Source: Granulosicoccaceae sp. 1_MG-2023 (GTDB lineage: Bacteria; Pseudomonadota; Gammaproteobacteria; Granulosicoccales; Granulosicoccaceae). Taken from it: a stretch of DNA of 64,000 nucleotides. The stretch is from assembly GCA_030546905.1 (NCBI GenBank), contig JAUOPI010000009.1, positions 89,471 through 153,470 on the forward strand, in the 5' to 3' direction. The notes beneath the pieces are model-generated. The model was not told the DNA's origin. It saw nothing but the letters and a program-made list of their open reading frames with translations, and ran no database searches. A program made the position numbers and the translations under genes. Shown here one piece after another: positions 1 through 7,789 of the stretch. Numbering within the stretch: position 1 is the first letter of the stretch; the number at the start of each line of letters is the position of its first letter.

Positions 1-153
1 ACTCAGACACGAAATTTTATTTTGTTATATTTCAATGCTTTATGGATTTTTCCTCGAAAACGCGAAAAATATTTTTGTATTTTTTCAAAGACCTACTAAA
101 ACTATCTCTCGTGAACCGTTTCTTGTTTCAAGTCACGTTCTCACCCCCAATCC
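1..153. other. AT-rich stretch without a supported gene
   Basis: The first 120 bases are very rich in A and T (for example 15-42 and 63-93), unlike the GC-rich remainder of the window. It ends at a plus-strand terminator, so it is probably the 3' untranslated tail of a gene to the left of the window. Open frames here run through the terminator hairpin and have no recognisable product, so none is called. Confidence 0.4.
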
Positions 154-188
154 GGGTCCGCCACCTTTTTCGGCGGACCCTTTTTTTT
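154..188 (+). terminator. Rho-independent terminator
   Basis: A perfect 9-bp stem (154-162 with 172-180, GGGTCCGCC/GGCGGACCC) encloses a 9-base loop and is followed by eight T residues at 181-188. This is a textbook plus-strand terminator. It must serve a transcript entering from the left edge and insulates ibaG from it. Confidence 0.9.
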
Positions 189-355
189 GCCTGCACTCAG
201 CCGCCGTCTCTGCTGACGTGGTCATCGCCGCGAGCTGTCAGGTCTTTTGTTCGTCCGCCGCTCATCAAACGCGCTCCGCCACACGGCAACGCCCTCGGAA
301 CCATCCCGCCGAATCTGTATACTTGCGCGCTACGAGCGACTACGAGGCAATCCCT

Positions 356-613
356 ATGCGTATGGACTATTTCAGCAAACAGATTGAAGAGGCCATCCCT
401 GACTGCAAAGCCGACGTCACCGGCGACGGCAGCAAATTCGAGGCGCTGGTGATCAGCGACTCTTTTGAAGGACAGATGACCATCAAACGCCACAAGGCCG
501 TCTATGCGGTTTTGAATGAACACATCACCAGCGGCGCGATCCATGCGCTGACCATCCGCACCTATACCAAGGCGGAATGGGAAGCGCAGCAGGCCAAAGA
601 TAACGCCGGCTGA
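356..613 (+). CDS. ibaG: BolA family protein, IbaG/YrbA type
   Basis: Protein of 85 residues, close to the usual 80-90 of the IbaG branch of the BolA family. IbaG proteins work with monothiol glutaredoxins in iron-sulfur and acid-stress physiology in the cytoplasm. The core RHKAVYAVL followed by the helix ending in IHALTIRTYTKAEW matches the IbaG signature, including the conserved His of the KH-like fold and the C-terminal YTxAEW. The frame stays open upstream to base 35, but that extension crosses the terminator at 154-188 and has no homology, so ATG 356 (or 362) is the sensible start. No strong ribosome binding site is visible. It stands alone, tail to tail with the DUF815 ATPase. Confidence 0.85.
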   Translation: MRMDYFSKQIEEAIPDCKADVTGDGSKFEALVISDSFEGQMTIKRHKAVYAVLNEHITSGAIHALTIRTYTKAEWEAQQAKDNAG

Positions 614-649
614 GACGTCCGGCCCGGTGCTGGCCGGACGCCGCTCCGG

Positions 650-1531
650 TCAGCCTTTGCCTTGCAGGCGTTTCAGGGCTTCGCGCCCGGCCAGATCACG
701 GGCAAACTGCGCCGCCACCCGGCCACTGCGATTGCCCCGTTGCAAGGCCCACTGCAGCGCTTCGCGGCGCACTTCTTCGGTCATTTCCGCTTCCCCCAGC
801 ACCTTCAGCCAGTGGGCCACCACCTCCAGATACAAGGCCTGCGAGAAGGGGTGAAAAGACAACCAGATCCCAAACCGCTCTGACAGCGAGATCTTCTCTT
901 CCACCGCTTCGCCGTGATGCAGCTCGCCGTCGACAATGCGTGCGTCTGTATTGTCCGTCTGATATTCGGGCACCAGATGGCGGCGGTTGGAAGTGGCGTA
1001 AATCAGCACATTCTCCGGCGCCACGGCCACCGAGCCGTCAAGGGCTGCTTTGAGGGTCCGGTAGCTGGCATCGTCAGCGTCGAAGGACAGGTCATCGACA
1101 AACAGAATAAACCGCTCCGGACGCCCGCGCAGCGGAGCCACGACATGCGGCAAATCGGTAAGATCATGCGCATCAAGCTCAATCACCCGCAGCCCGTCAG
1201 CGGCGAAATGATTCAGCAGCGCCTTGACCAGCGAGGACTTACCGGTTCCGCGCGCCCCCCACAGCAAGGCGTTGTTGGCCGGCAGACCGGCGACAAACTG
1301 AGCCGTGTTTTGGGTCAGCAGTTGCTTCTGCCGGTCTATGCCCATCAAATCATCCAGCGCCAGTTTGTGTGGCGCTTCAACCGCCTCCAGTACAGCCCCT
1401 CCGCGACCACTGCCGGCACCCCGCCAACGCCAGGCGATCACATCGTCCTGTATTTCTATTGACGGTTCTGGCGCGAAAATCGCATTAATTCGCTCAAGCA
1501 AAAGGTCCAGCCGGGCAATCAGTTTTTCCAC
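650..1531 (-). CDS. DUF815-type AAA-like ATPase
   Basis: 293-residue cytoplasmic P-loop protein of the DUF815 family, whose role is not established. It shows Walker A GARGTGKSS, a Walker B-like FILFVDDLSF, a sensor-like IYATSNRRHL and a C-terminal helical lid (GNRSGRVAAQFARDL). The family often sits alone in proteobacterial chromosomes. Start: GTG at 1531 preceded by AAAGGTGA at good spacing. An ATG in frame 48 codons upstream gives a Cys-rich leader unlike the family and overlapping the repeats of the divergent gene, so it was not used. Divergent from the unknown gene at 1615. Confidence 0.8.
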   Translation of the reverse strand: MEKLIARLDLLLERINAIFAPEPSIEIQDDVIAWRWRGAGSGRGGAVLEAVEAPHKLALDDLMGIDRQKQLLTQNTAQFVAGLPANNALLWGARGTGKSSLVKALLNHFAADGLRVIELDAHDLTDLPHVVAPLRGRPERFILFVDDLSFDADDASYRTLKAALDGSVAVAPENVLIYATSNRRHLVPEYQTDNTDARIVDGELHHGEAVEEKISLSERFGIWLSFHPFSQALYLEVVAHWLKVLGEAEMTEEVRREALQWALQRGNRSGRVAAQFARDLAGREALKRLQGKG

Positions 1532-1599
1532 TATCGAGTCACCTTTATTGAATGGAAAGCAGCCGGCGCGCGTTACCACACAACACAACTGCGAATTCA

Positions 1600-1639
1600 G
1601 GACACAACACAAGCATGAACGACGGACACAACACAAGCA
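1600..1639 (+). repeat. 16-bp direct repeat, 24-bp period
   Basis: GGACACAACACAAGCA occurs exactly at 1600-1615 and 1624-1639, with a further related ACAACACAA at 1579-1587. The copies are in phase with the following gene (period of 8 codons), so if translated they encode repeated GHNTS. They lie in the gap between the DUF815 gene and the divergent unknown gene, overlapping the possible start of the latter. Confidence 0.8.
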
Positions 1640-2490
1640 CGCAGCAAGACACGCAGGCGCAGCACGCGGGCGCAACCCCGGGTTCGGCCTGGGCGGAGGC
1701 GGTTTGTGAGTCCATCAACAACCCCGGCATGGTCAATACCGCGGCTGATCACTGTGAAGTACGCTGCCGGATTATCCAGCGTTATCCGACGCTGATCTAC
1801 CCTTTTGGTCTGGGCGAGCGGAATCCGCGGATGCTGGCCTGGCTGGCCGCCTTGGCCGAAAAAAACGGCCTGAAGATTCTGCAGGAACGACGCCATCAGG
1901 ATGTCGGCCCGATCCGCGAGCTGCGCCGTGAAGAAGCCCCGATTATGGCGCTTGGCGTCGGCATGCTGTTGCAGAAGACCGGTCTGGCCGGCTCCGACCA
2001 GCTGCATCTGTCCGACAACCGGCCGGTCCGTCAGGTCACCGGCGAGCGCTTTGCGCGGCTGTTCCGCATCGCCAGCGAGCTGCCCCGGCACGGCAAAAAA
2101 GTCACCCTGCGCGCAAACCGTTTTTTACGCAGCAGCAACCGCCCGGGCAACGTCAACGGCTATGGCAGCCGGCTGGTCAAGGGCGAGGAAAAACGCACTT
2201 TTGCGCTGTTTGACGGCGACGGCTTCCACTCGGTCGGCTACACGCAAAAGAACGGTTTTGTCTTTCATGTATTCGCCGGCGGCGGCGCCAGCGACAACCC
2301 GCAGCTGTGGGGCCCGATTCGTGTGATGACACGCGAACCCTTGCAAGTGCGCCTGTTTCACAACGAAGACTACTCAGAGCAATACGGCCTGCTGTACGCC
2401 TCCTACGGACTTCAGCAACGCCTGCCGGACACAAACGCGAAAAGCCAGTTCTGGCGCAATCTGCCGCAACCGCAGCAAAAAGCCGGCTAA
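1615..2490 (+). CDS. Conserved-looking protein of unknown function
   Basis: About 291 residues if started at ATG 1615. I do not recognise the family. The first 30 residues are polar and low in complexity (GHNTSTQQDTQAQHAG) and may be a disordered tail or untranslated. From about residue 40 the composition is that of a globular cytoplasmic protein, with no signal peptide or membrane segment. Notable stretches are GERNPRMLAWLAALAEKNG, a basic GKKVTLRANRFLRSSNRPG and a C-terminal half rich in aromatic residues. Start is uncertain: ATG 1552, ATG 1615 and ATG 1729 are in frame and none has a clear ribosome binding site. It ends 10 bases from the convergent gene at 2501. Confidence 0.6.
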   Translation: MNDGHNTSTQQDTQAQHAGATPGSAWAEAVCESINNPGMVNTAADHCEVRCRIIQRYPTLIYPFGLGERNPRMLAWLAALAEKNGLKILQERRHQDVGPIRELRREEAPIMALGVGMLLQKTGLAGSDQLHLSDNRPVRQVTGERFARLFRIASELPRHGKKVTLRANRFLRSSNRPGNVNGYGSRLVKGEEKRTFALFDGDGFHSVGYTQKNGFVFHVFAGGGASDNPQLWGPIRVMTREPLQVRLFHNEDYSEQYGLLYASYGLQQRLPDTNAKSQFWRNLPQPQQKAG

Positions 2491-2500
2491 GGCGCGCCCG

Positions 2501-3067
2501 TCACTCCAGCAACAAGCCGGTAAACGCCCGTTCCGACGGCTCGATCGCGACCCGCTCGTCAGCATTAAACGGCGCCGTCGTCAGATCATCGGGCGGTGCC
2601 GCAATCAGATCCAGATCAACCGCCTCCGGCGTGCCTTGCAGCCCCCGCTCCGTGACCTCCAGCCTGTAGTAGATGCCATTGCGCAGACGCGCGCCGAACT
2701 CATCCGGACGTTTGTAAAAGAACAGCAGCGCGTGCTCCAGCCAGCGCAGATCCGTTTCCGTGACCGTATCCGGGCGCGCGTAGGGATATGGCAGATGGCA
2801 ATGGATCTCGGCCGCTTCGCCCACGCATTTGAACTCCTTCATCGACAGAAAGTAATCGCGGAACTGCGCATGATCCATCGCCACGCGGAAGCGGCTGCGC
2901 CCGTCGCCAAGCGCTTCAAAAGTGACCGTGCCGATCCGCAATGTGCTGCCGTCGGCGCGCTGCAGGCGCAGCTGTTTTTCGCCTTCGGGTAAAGCCCCCG
3001 CCACCATCGCGGGCAGCAACAGCACCGCCAGCCCCAGGATAAACACCGCCGAACGTCCTGCTCTCAT
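2501..3067 (-). CDS. Exported protein of unknown function
   Basis: 188 residues with a clear signal peptide (Arg-rich start, then [19 protein letters not shown], cleavage near residue 25), so periplasmic or secreted. Family not recognised. A pair of Cys residues lies in [17 protein letters not shown], possibly disulfide-bonded. Acidic and aromatic residues dominate the rest. Start ATG 3067 follows a GGGGGAGAAGGGG Shine-Dalgarno tract; a longer frame to 3166 would place Arg-rich residues ahead of the signal peptide and is unlikely. Divergent from the yjgR gene across a 155-base gap that should hold both promoters. Confidence 0.65.
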   Translation of the reverse strand: MRAGRSAVFILGLAVLLLPAMVAGALPEGEKQLRLQRADGSTLRIGTVTFEALGDGRSRFRVAMDHAQFRDYFLSMKEFKCVGEAAEIHCHLPYPYARPDTVTETDLRWLEHALLFFYKRPDEFGARLRNGIYYRLEVTERGLQGTPEAVDLDLIAAPPDDLTTAPFNADERVAIEPSERAFTGLLLE

Positions 3068-3222
3068 CCCCTTCTCCCCCGCCGTTTTCTTATGGATTGT
3101 ACAGAGCTGACCCCGTCTGCGCCGCAGGGTTCCTGCCGGCCTGCCCGACTGCCTCTTTCCCCGCACGGTCAGACGGTTACAATAGCCCGCGAAAACACCC
3201 TAAGCCCATCCCGGAGGCAGCA

Positions 3223-4662
3223 ATGTCAGACACCCCGAAAATCCTGCTTGGTAAAGGTGACCGGCAGGTCTTTCTCGATCCGCGTTACGCAAACCGCCAC
3301 GGCCTTATCGCAGGCGCGACCGGCACCGGTAAAACCGTCTCCCTGCAGGTGATGGCGGAAGGTTTCTCGAATCTGGGCGTGCCTGTGTTTATGGCCGACA
3401 TCAAAGGCGATCTGTCGGGCATTGCCAAGGCCGGCGAGCCGCACCCGAAAATCGATGAGCGGGTGGCCAAAATCGGCATGGAAAACTTCAGCTTTGCCGA
3501 AAATCCGGTGGTGTTCTGGGACATCTACGGCGAAAAAGGCCATCCGGTGCGCGCCACCGTCACCGATATGGGCCCGACCCTACTGTCGCGGCTGCTGGAC
3601 CTCAACGAAACCCAGGAAGGCGTGCTCAATATTGCCTTCAAATGGGCTGACGACGAAGGCATGCTGATTCTGGACCTGAAGGACCTGCAGGAAACCCTGA
3701 AGTTCATCAGCGAGAACGCCAAACAGTTCAAGGACAGCTACGGCAATGTCAGCAGCGCCAGTGTCGGCGCGATTCAACGCCGTTTGCTGGTCATCGAAGA
3801 ACAGGGCGCGGACAAGTTCTTCGGCGAACCGGCACTGGATTTGTGGGACTTTATGCGCACCCACCACAGCGGCAAAGGCAATATCAATATCCTCGCCGCC
3901 GACAAGCTGATGATGAACCCGCGTCTGTACGCGACCTTTCTGTTGTGGCTGATGTCGGAGCTGTTCGAGGAACTGCCGGAAGTCGGCGATCAGGACCGTC
4001 CGCGCTTTGTGTTCTTTTTCGACGAAGCGCATCTGTTGTTCGACGACGCGCCGAAAGCGCTGCTGGAGAAAATCCAGACCGTGGTGCGCCTGATCCGCTC
4101 CAAAGGCGTCGGCATTTACTTTATCAGCCAGAGTCCGCTGGACATTCCCGACAGCGTCCTGAGCCAGCTCGGTAACCGCGTCCAGCACGCGCTGCGTGCC
4201 TTCACCCCGCGCGATCAGAAAGCGGTTAAAACCACCGCCGAAACCATGCGCGCCAATCCCGCATTCGACACCGTCGAGGCGATTATGCAGCTCGGCGTCG
4301 GCGAAGCGCTGGTCTCCACTCTCGAAGACGGCGGTGTGCCCAGCATCACCGAACGGACGCTGATGTGCCCGCCGCATTCACGGATCGGCCCGGCCACTGA
4401 CGAGGAACGGCGCGCGGCCATGAACAGCAGTGCGTTTGCCGGTCGTTATGACCATATCATTGACCGCGAATCGGCTTACGAGAAACTACAAGTGCGGGCC
4501 GAACGTCGCGCCGAGAGCGAAGCCAAAAAAGCCACCTCAAAACCGGCCGGTCGTTCACGGCAAAGCGTCGGCGAAGCCTTCGCCAAAACCATGGCCCGCT
4601 CCATTGCCTCCCGCCTGGCTACCCGCATCGTGCGCGGCGTGCTCGGCTCGATTCTCCGTTAA
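3223..4662 (+). CDS. yjgR: HerA-like DUF853 P-loop ATPase (YjgR type)
   Basis: 479 residues, close to E. coli YjgR (500). DUF853 proteins are HerA/VirD4-related ring ATPases with no settled role. Walker A GATGTGKT is at residues 31-38. Walker B is [12 protein letters not shown], with the Asp-Glu pair near 267-268. The arginine-finger region [19 protein letters not shown] is typical. The C-terminus (SRQSVGEAF through to [10 protein letters not shown]) is basic and amphipathic, as in YjgR. Start ATG 3223 has GGAGG nine bases upstream; the open frame upstream has no family match. It is followed after 10 bases by the UPF0114 gene, so the two are probably co-transcribed. Confidence 0.88.
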   Translation: MSDTPKILLGKGDRQVFLDPRYANRHGLIAGATGTGKTVSLQVMAEGFSNLGVPVFMADIKGDLSGIAKAGEPHPKIDERVAKIGMENFSFAENPVVFWDIYGEKGHPVRATVTDMGPTLLSRLLDLNETQEGVLNIAFKWADDEGMLILDLKDLQETLKFISENAKQFKDSYGNVSSASVGAIQRRLLVIEEQGADKFFGEPALDLWDFMRTHHSGKGNINILAADKLMMNPRLYATFLLWLMSELFEELPEVGDQDRPRFVFFFDEAHLLFDDAPKALLEKIQTVVRLIRSKGVGIYFISQSPLDIPDSVLSQLGNRVQHALRAFTPRDQKAVKTTAETMRANPAFDTVEAIMQLGVGEALVSTLEDGGVPSITERTLMCPPHSRIGPATDEERRAAMNSSAFAGRYDHIIDRESAYEKLQVRAERRAESEAKKATSKPAGRSRQSVGEAFAKTMARSIASRLATRIVRGVLGSILR

Positions 4663-4672
4663 GGACACACAG

Positions 4673-5221
4673 ATGTTGGAAAAGTTATTCGAAGGCTTCC
4701 TCTGGCGCAGCCGCTGGGTGGTGATTATCGCCGTCATCGCCAGCCTGCTGACCGGTTTTGCGGTGTTCTATATCGCCACAGTCGATGCCTGGATGCTGCT
4801 GACGCATCTGGGCGATTACCTCGACCCGCTGCTCAGCGGTGAGGCCCGTGCAGACTTCCGTGCCACGCAGATCGCCCATGTGGTGGAAATTATCGACGGC
4901 TATCTGCTGGCCACCGTGCTGCTGATCTTCTCGCTGGGACTCTATGAGTTGTTTATCAGCCGCATCGACGAGGCCGAAGGCAGCGACAGCAGTTCGCGGG
5001 TGTTGATTATCCACAGCCTGGACGAGCTTAAATCACGTCTCGCCAAGGTTGTATTAATGATCCTGATCGTGAAGTTCTTCGAACACGCGCTGCATATGGA
5101 GTTCGAAACGCCGCTGGATATTCTGGCCTTCGCCGGTGGTATTGCGCTGATCGGTCTGGCCCTGTTCTTAAGCCATGCCGGCGACCATAAACCGGCAAAC
5201 AACACCTCCGACTCACACTGA
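4673..5221 (+). CDS. UPF0114 (YqhA-like) membrane protein
   Basis: 182 residues with the UPF0114 architecture: three or four hydrophobic helices (near 17-40, 75-95, 125-145 and 150-170) separated by the conserved loop LYELFISRID and by HSLDELKSRLAKVVLMILIVKF. These are inner-membrane proteins of unknown activity. Start ATG 4673 lies 10 bases after the stop of yjgR and is preceded by AAGGA, which suggests translation from the same message. The open frame extends further upstream inside yjgR and is out of register with the family. Confidence 0.8.
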   Translation: MLEKLFEGFLWRSRWVVIIAVIASLLTGFAVFYIATVDAWMLLTHLGDYLDPLLSGEARADFRATQIAHVVEIIDGYLLATVLLIFSLGLYELFISRIDEAEGSDSSSRVLIIHSLDELKSRLAKVVLMILIVKFFEHALHMEFETPLDILAFAGGIALIGLALFLSHAGDHKPANNTSDSH

Positions 5222-5295
5222 AACCGGCTCTGCCGCGCACCCGGCGATCTGCTGCGTGCGCCGCCCCGGCAAGCCACCACCGCAGGAAACACAGC

Positions 5296-5940
5296 ATGAC
5301 TGACTGGCTATTGATTCTGAGCTTTGTGCTGGCGACCTATCTGGTCGGCCTGCTCTATCTGCACGTACGTCCGGTTCGCGGGCGCAAGCTGCAACGTCAG
5401 GCGCTGAACCGGCGCGCCCTGCTGGTGCTGGATATGCAGGAGGAATTCTGCGCCGGACACGGCTATGACAAAGCACAGATGGACGGCCTGTGCGAACGCA
5501 TCCATGTCCTGCAGGACCGCTTTGCTGAGCAGGGCGATCAGGTCGTGCAGCTGCGCCACTATTACAGCAGCCGCGCCATGCGTCTGCTGGTGCGGCTGTT
5601 CGCCGGCGGCGTCGGGCTGCACAACTCCGCTGTCGATCCGCGCCTGAGCCGCGATGCCATCCCCGTCTACAGCCACCGCCGCAGCGACGCCTTCAGCAAC
5701 CGGCGGCTGGCCCGCTTTCTGGACGAGCAGCAGGTCGGCGAAGTGGTTCTGTGCGGCATAGACACGGTGTTTAATCTTCGCCTCACCGCCATCAGCGCGC
5801 AGGAACGCGGTTACCGCGTGATTGTGATCGAAGACGCTGCCACCACCCGTATGCCGGCCAAGTGGCCGCTGATGCGCGACAAGCTGGTCAAGCGCGGCAT
5901 CCGTATTGAACGCAGCTCAGACCTGACCGCCGCGGACTAA
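5296..5940 (+). CDS. Membrane-anchored isochorismatase-fold protein, probably not catalytic
   Basis: 214 residues. Residues 4-22 form a hydrophobic anchor; residues 41-205 match the isochorismatase/nicotinamidase cysteine hydrolase fold (LLVLDMQEEF, then a central CGIDT and a GYRVIVIEDAAT stretch). In active members a catalytic Asp, Lys and Cys are needed. Here Asp46 is kept, but the Lys position aligns with His127 (in YSHRRSDAF) and the Cys position with Asn160 (CGIDTVFN against CGxxTDYC in nicotinamidase). I therefore infer a pseudoenzyme or a changed chemistry. The membrane anchor is also unusual for the family. It follows the UPF0114 gene by 74 bases on the same strand. Confidence 0.75.
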   Translation: MTDWLLILSFVLATYLVGLLYLHVRPVRGRKLQRQALNRRALLVLDMQEEFCAGHGYDKAQMDGLCERIHVLQDRFAEQGDQVVQLRHYYSSRAMRLLVRLFAGGVGLHNSAVDPRLSRDAIPVYSHRRSDAFSNRRLARFLDEQQVGEVVLCGIDTVFNLRLTAISAQERGYRVIVIEDAATTRMPAKWPLMRDKLVKRGIRIERSSDLTAAD

Positions 5941-5950
5941 GACACACCGC

Positions 5951-6469
5951 TCAGGGATAGAAAACCAGATTGTGAAAACACAGCGGCACCACTCCGGGGT
6001 TGGCATAGCCATGCGGGGCATCGGCCTTAAAGCGCAACCCCGCCCCCGCCGCAACAGTCTCCCAGACGTCCTGATGTAATACTTCCAGCGTGCCGTTCAG
6101 CGGCACCACATGTTCAACAACCCCCGTCGCATGCGGCTCCGACACATGCCGCTCGCCCGGCGCCAGTGTGATGGCCAGCATCTCAAAGCCCAGCGCCGGA
6201 TCGAAAGCAAACACCGGCACCACACTCATCTGTTCACTATCGGCCAGCGGCGCACTGCCGCCCGGCGGCAAAAAGTCCGACAAGGCCAGAGCAAAGCCGG
6301 TGGCCAGTTTCCAGAGTGTCGCCACCGTCGGGCTGGATTCACCGCGCTCGATCTGCCCGAGCATCGCCTTGGAAACACCGGTCTCCTGCGCGGCCTTGCC
6401 AAGACTCCAGCCGCGCTGCGCGCGGGCGGCCTTCAGTACCTGACGTAAATGCAAATTAAACGGATCCAT
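5951..6469 (-). CDS. sutR: XRE-cupin transcriptional regulator, SutR (YdcN) family
   Basis: 172 residues, two domains. Residues 8-68 are an XRE helix-turn-helix with GVSKAMLGQIERGESSPTVA almost identical to E. coli SutR/YdcN; residues 90-170 form a cupin barrel (GVVEHVVPLNGTL, GAGLRFKADAPHGYAN), presumably a ligand sensor. E. coli SutR controls sulfur-utilisation genes, and its gene sits next to ydcO, as here. Start ATG 6469 chosen because it begins at the domain and has AGGGG upstream; an ATG at 6496 lies inside the palindromic operator. It is divergent from ydcO, and the shared gap holds two operator-like palindromes, so it probably controls itself and ydcO. Confidence 0.87.
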   Translation of the reverse strand: MDPFNLHLRQVLKAARAQRGWSLGKAAQETGVSKAMLGQIERGESSPTVATLWKLATGFALALSDFLPPGGSAPLADSEQMSVVPVFAFDPALGFEMLAITLAPGERHVSEPHATGVVEHVVPLNGTLEVLHQDVWETVAAGAGLRFKADAPHGYANPGVVPLCFHNLVFYP

Positions 6470-6478
6470 GGCCCCTGC

Positions 6479-6498
6479 TTGTGCGTTATAACGCACAA
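6479..6498. promoter_or_regulatory. Perfect palindromic operator, site 1
   Basis: TTGTGCGTTATAACGCACAA is a perfect 20-base palindrome located 9 bases upstream of the sutR start. A near copy lies 29 bases away (centre to centre), close to ydcO. Twin sites about three helical turns apart between a DNA-binding regulator and its partner gene are most simply read as SutR operators. The binding protein is inferred, not shown. Confidence 0.75.
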
Positions 6499-6509
6499 TG
6501 TTAGATTGC

Positions 6510-6525
6510 GTGCGCTATAGCGTAC
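6510..6525. promoter_or_regulatory. Near-palindromic operator, site 2
   Basis: GTGCGCTATAGCGTAC differs from a perfect palindrome by one base pair and shares GTGCG-TATA-CG with site 1 at 6479-6498. It abuts the ydcO Shine-Dalgarno sequence AGGAG (6526-6530), so occupancy would block ydcO transcription or its initiation region. Confidence 0.65.
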
Positions 6526-6537
6526 AGGAGAAGCCCC

Positions 6538-7716
6538 ATGGCCGCCAAAGGCCTTTCACTCAGCCATATCACTGCCGGTTTTATTGCGGTCATGACCGGC
6601 TATACCAGCTCCGTGGTTATCGTCCTGCAGGCCGCCGCAGCGGCCGGTGCCGACCCGGCGCAAACGGCCAGCTGGCTTTGGGCTCTGGGCCTGGCCATGG
6701 GCGTGACCTCGCTGGGCTTCTCACTGCGTTACAAAATTCCAGTGCTGACGGCCTGGTCCACCCCCGGCGCGGCGCTGCTGGCCACGGCCCTGAGCGGCTT
6801 CAGCACCGCCGAAGCCTACGGTGCCTTTATTGTCTGCGCGCTGCTGACCCTGATCAGCGGTGTGACCGGCGGTTTCGCGCGGCTGATGCACCTGATCCCC
6901 CTGCCGCTGGCCAATGCCATGCTGGCGGGGATTCTTTTGCAGTTTGGTCTGGGGATTTTCACCTCGCTGGGCGAACAACCGCTGCTGAGCGGCGCCATGC
7001 TGGTGATTTTTCTCGCCGCTAAACGGCTGATGCCATCGGCGGCCATGCTGCTGGTGTTGCTCGGCGGGGTGCTGATCGCCGCCGCGCAAGGCATGTTAAG
7101 CGGTGAACTGCCGGCTTTGACGCTGACGCAGCCGCACTTTACCGCGCCGGCCTTCTCCGGTGCCGCCATCCTCGGTGTCGCCCTGCCCTTGTTTATCGTG
7201 ACCATGACCTCGCAGAATCTGCCCGGCATCGCCGTGCTGCGCAGTCACGGCTACACGCCACCGGTGTCCGCGCTGCTCAGCGGCACCGGACTGGTCAATC
7301 TGCTGCTGGCGCCGTTCGGTGGCTACAGTTGCAATCTGGCCGCCATCACCGCCGCCATCTGCATGAGCGAAGACGTCGACCGCGATCCCGCGCAACGCTA
7401 TAAAGCCGCCGCTTTTGCGGGGCTGTTTTATCTGCTGGCCGGGCTCTTCGGGGCGGCTATAGTGGCGCTGTTTGCGCTGCTGCCCGGCGCGCTGGTCATG
7501 ACGCTCGCCGGACTTGCATTACTGGGCACCATCGGCAGCAGTCTGCACAATGCCCTCAGCGACAGCGATACCGCGCAGGCGGGCCTGATTGCATTTCTGG
7601 TCACCGCCTCGGGTCTGAGCCTGTTCGGTATCGGCAGTGCGTTCTGGGGACTGGTACTCGGCGTGCTGGCGCAAGCGAGTGGCAGCGTCCGCTTAAACCG
7701 GCGCAAAAGCGCCTGA
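6538..7716 (+). CDS. ydcO: BenE-family proton-coupled transporter (YdcO type)
   Basis: 392 residues, matching BenE/YdcO length (about 390). Around 12 hydrophobic helices fill the protein; recognisable pieces are YTSSVVIVLQAA at the N-terminus, LTAWSTPGAALLA, SQNLPGIAVLRSHGYTPP and the NLLLAPFGGYSCNLAAITAA segment. The family includes benzoate/H+ symporters, but YdcO has no proven substrate, so benzoate should not be assumed. No benzoate degradation genes are nearby. ATG 6538 has AGGAG at ideal spacing. Control by the divergent SutR-like protein through the palindromes at 6479-6525 is likely. Confidence 0.85.
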   Translation: MAAKGLSLSHITAGFIAVMTGYTSSVVIVLQAAAAAGADPAQTASWLWALGLAMGVTSLGFSLRYKIPVLTAWSTPGAALLATALSGFSTAEAYGAFIVCALLTLISGVTGGFARLMHLIPLPLANAMLAGILLQFGLGIFTSLGEQPLLSGAMLVIFLAAKRLMPSAAMLLVLLGGVLIAAAQGMLSGELPALTLTQPHFTAPAFSGAAILGVALPLFIVTMTSQNLPGIAVLRSHGYTPPVSALLSGTGLVNLLLAPFGGYSCNLAAITAAICMSEDVDRDPAQRYKAAAFAGLFYLLAGLFGAAIVALFALLPGALVMTLAGLALLGTIGSSLHNALSDSDTAQAGLIAFLVTASGLSLFGIGSAFWGLVLGVLAQASGSVRLNRRKSA

Positions 7717-7789
7717 GACAGCGCAGCGCAGGTGGGGATTCGCGCCGCGGGTGTTATCATGAGCACCGCATTTTAACCGGCTCCGATCC

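Noticed and set aside
35..355. N-terminal extension of the ibaG frame back to base 35
   Set aside because: It reads through a strong terminator hairpin and T-run, has low-complexity composition and makes the protein twice the family length.
2125..2434. Antisense open frames inside the unknown gene at 1615-2490
   Set aside because: They are GC-driven shadow frames without ribosome binding sites or recognisable domains.
6538..7716. Benzoate uptake as the function of the BenE-family gene
   Set aside because: No aromatic degradation genes nearby, and the neighbour is a SutR-type regulator as in E. coli ydcN-ydcO, whose substrate is not established.
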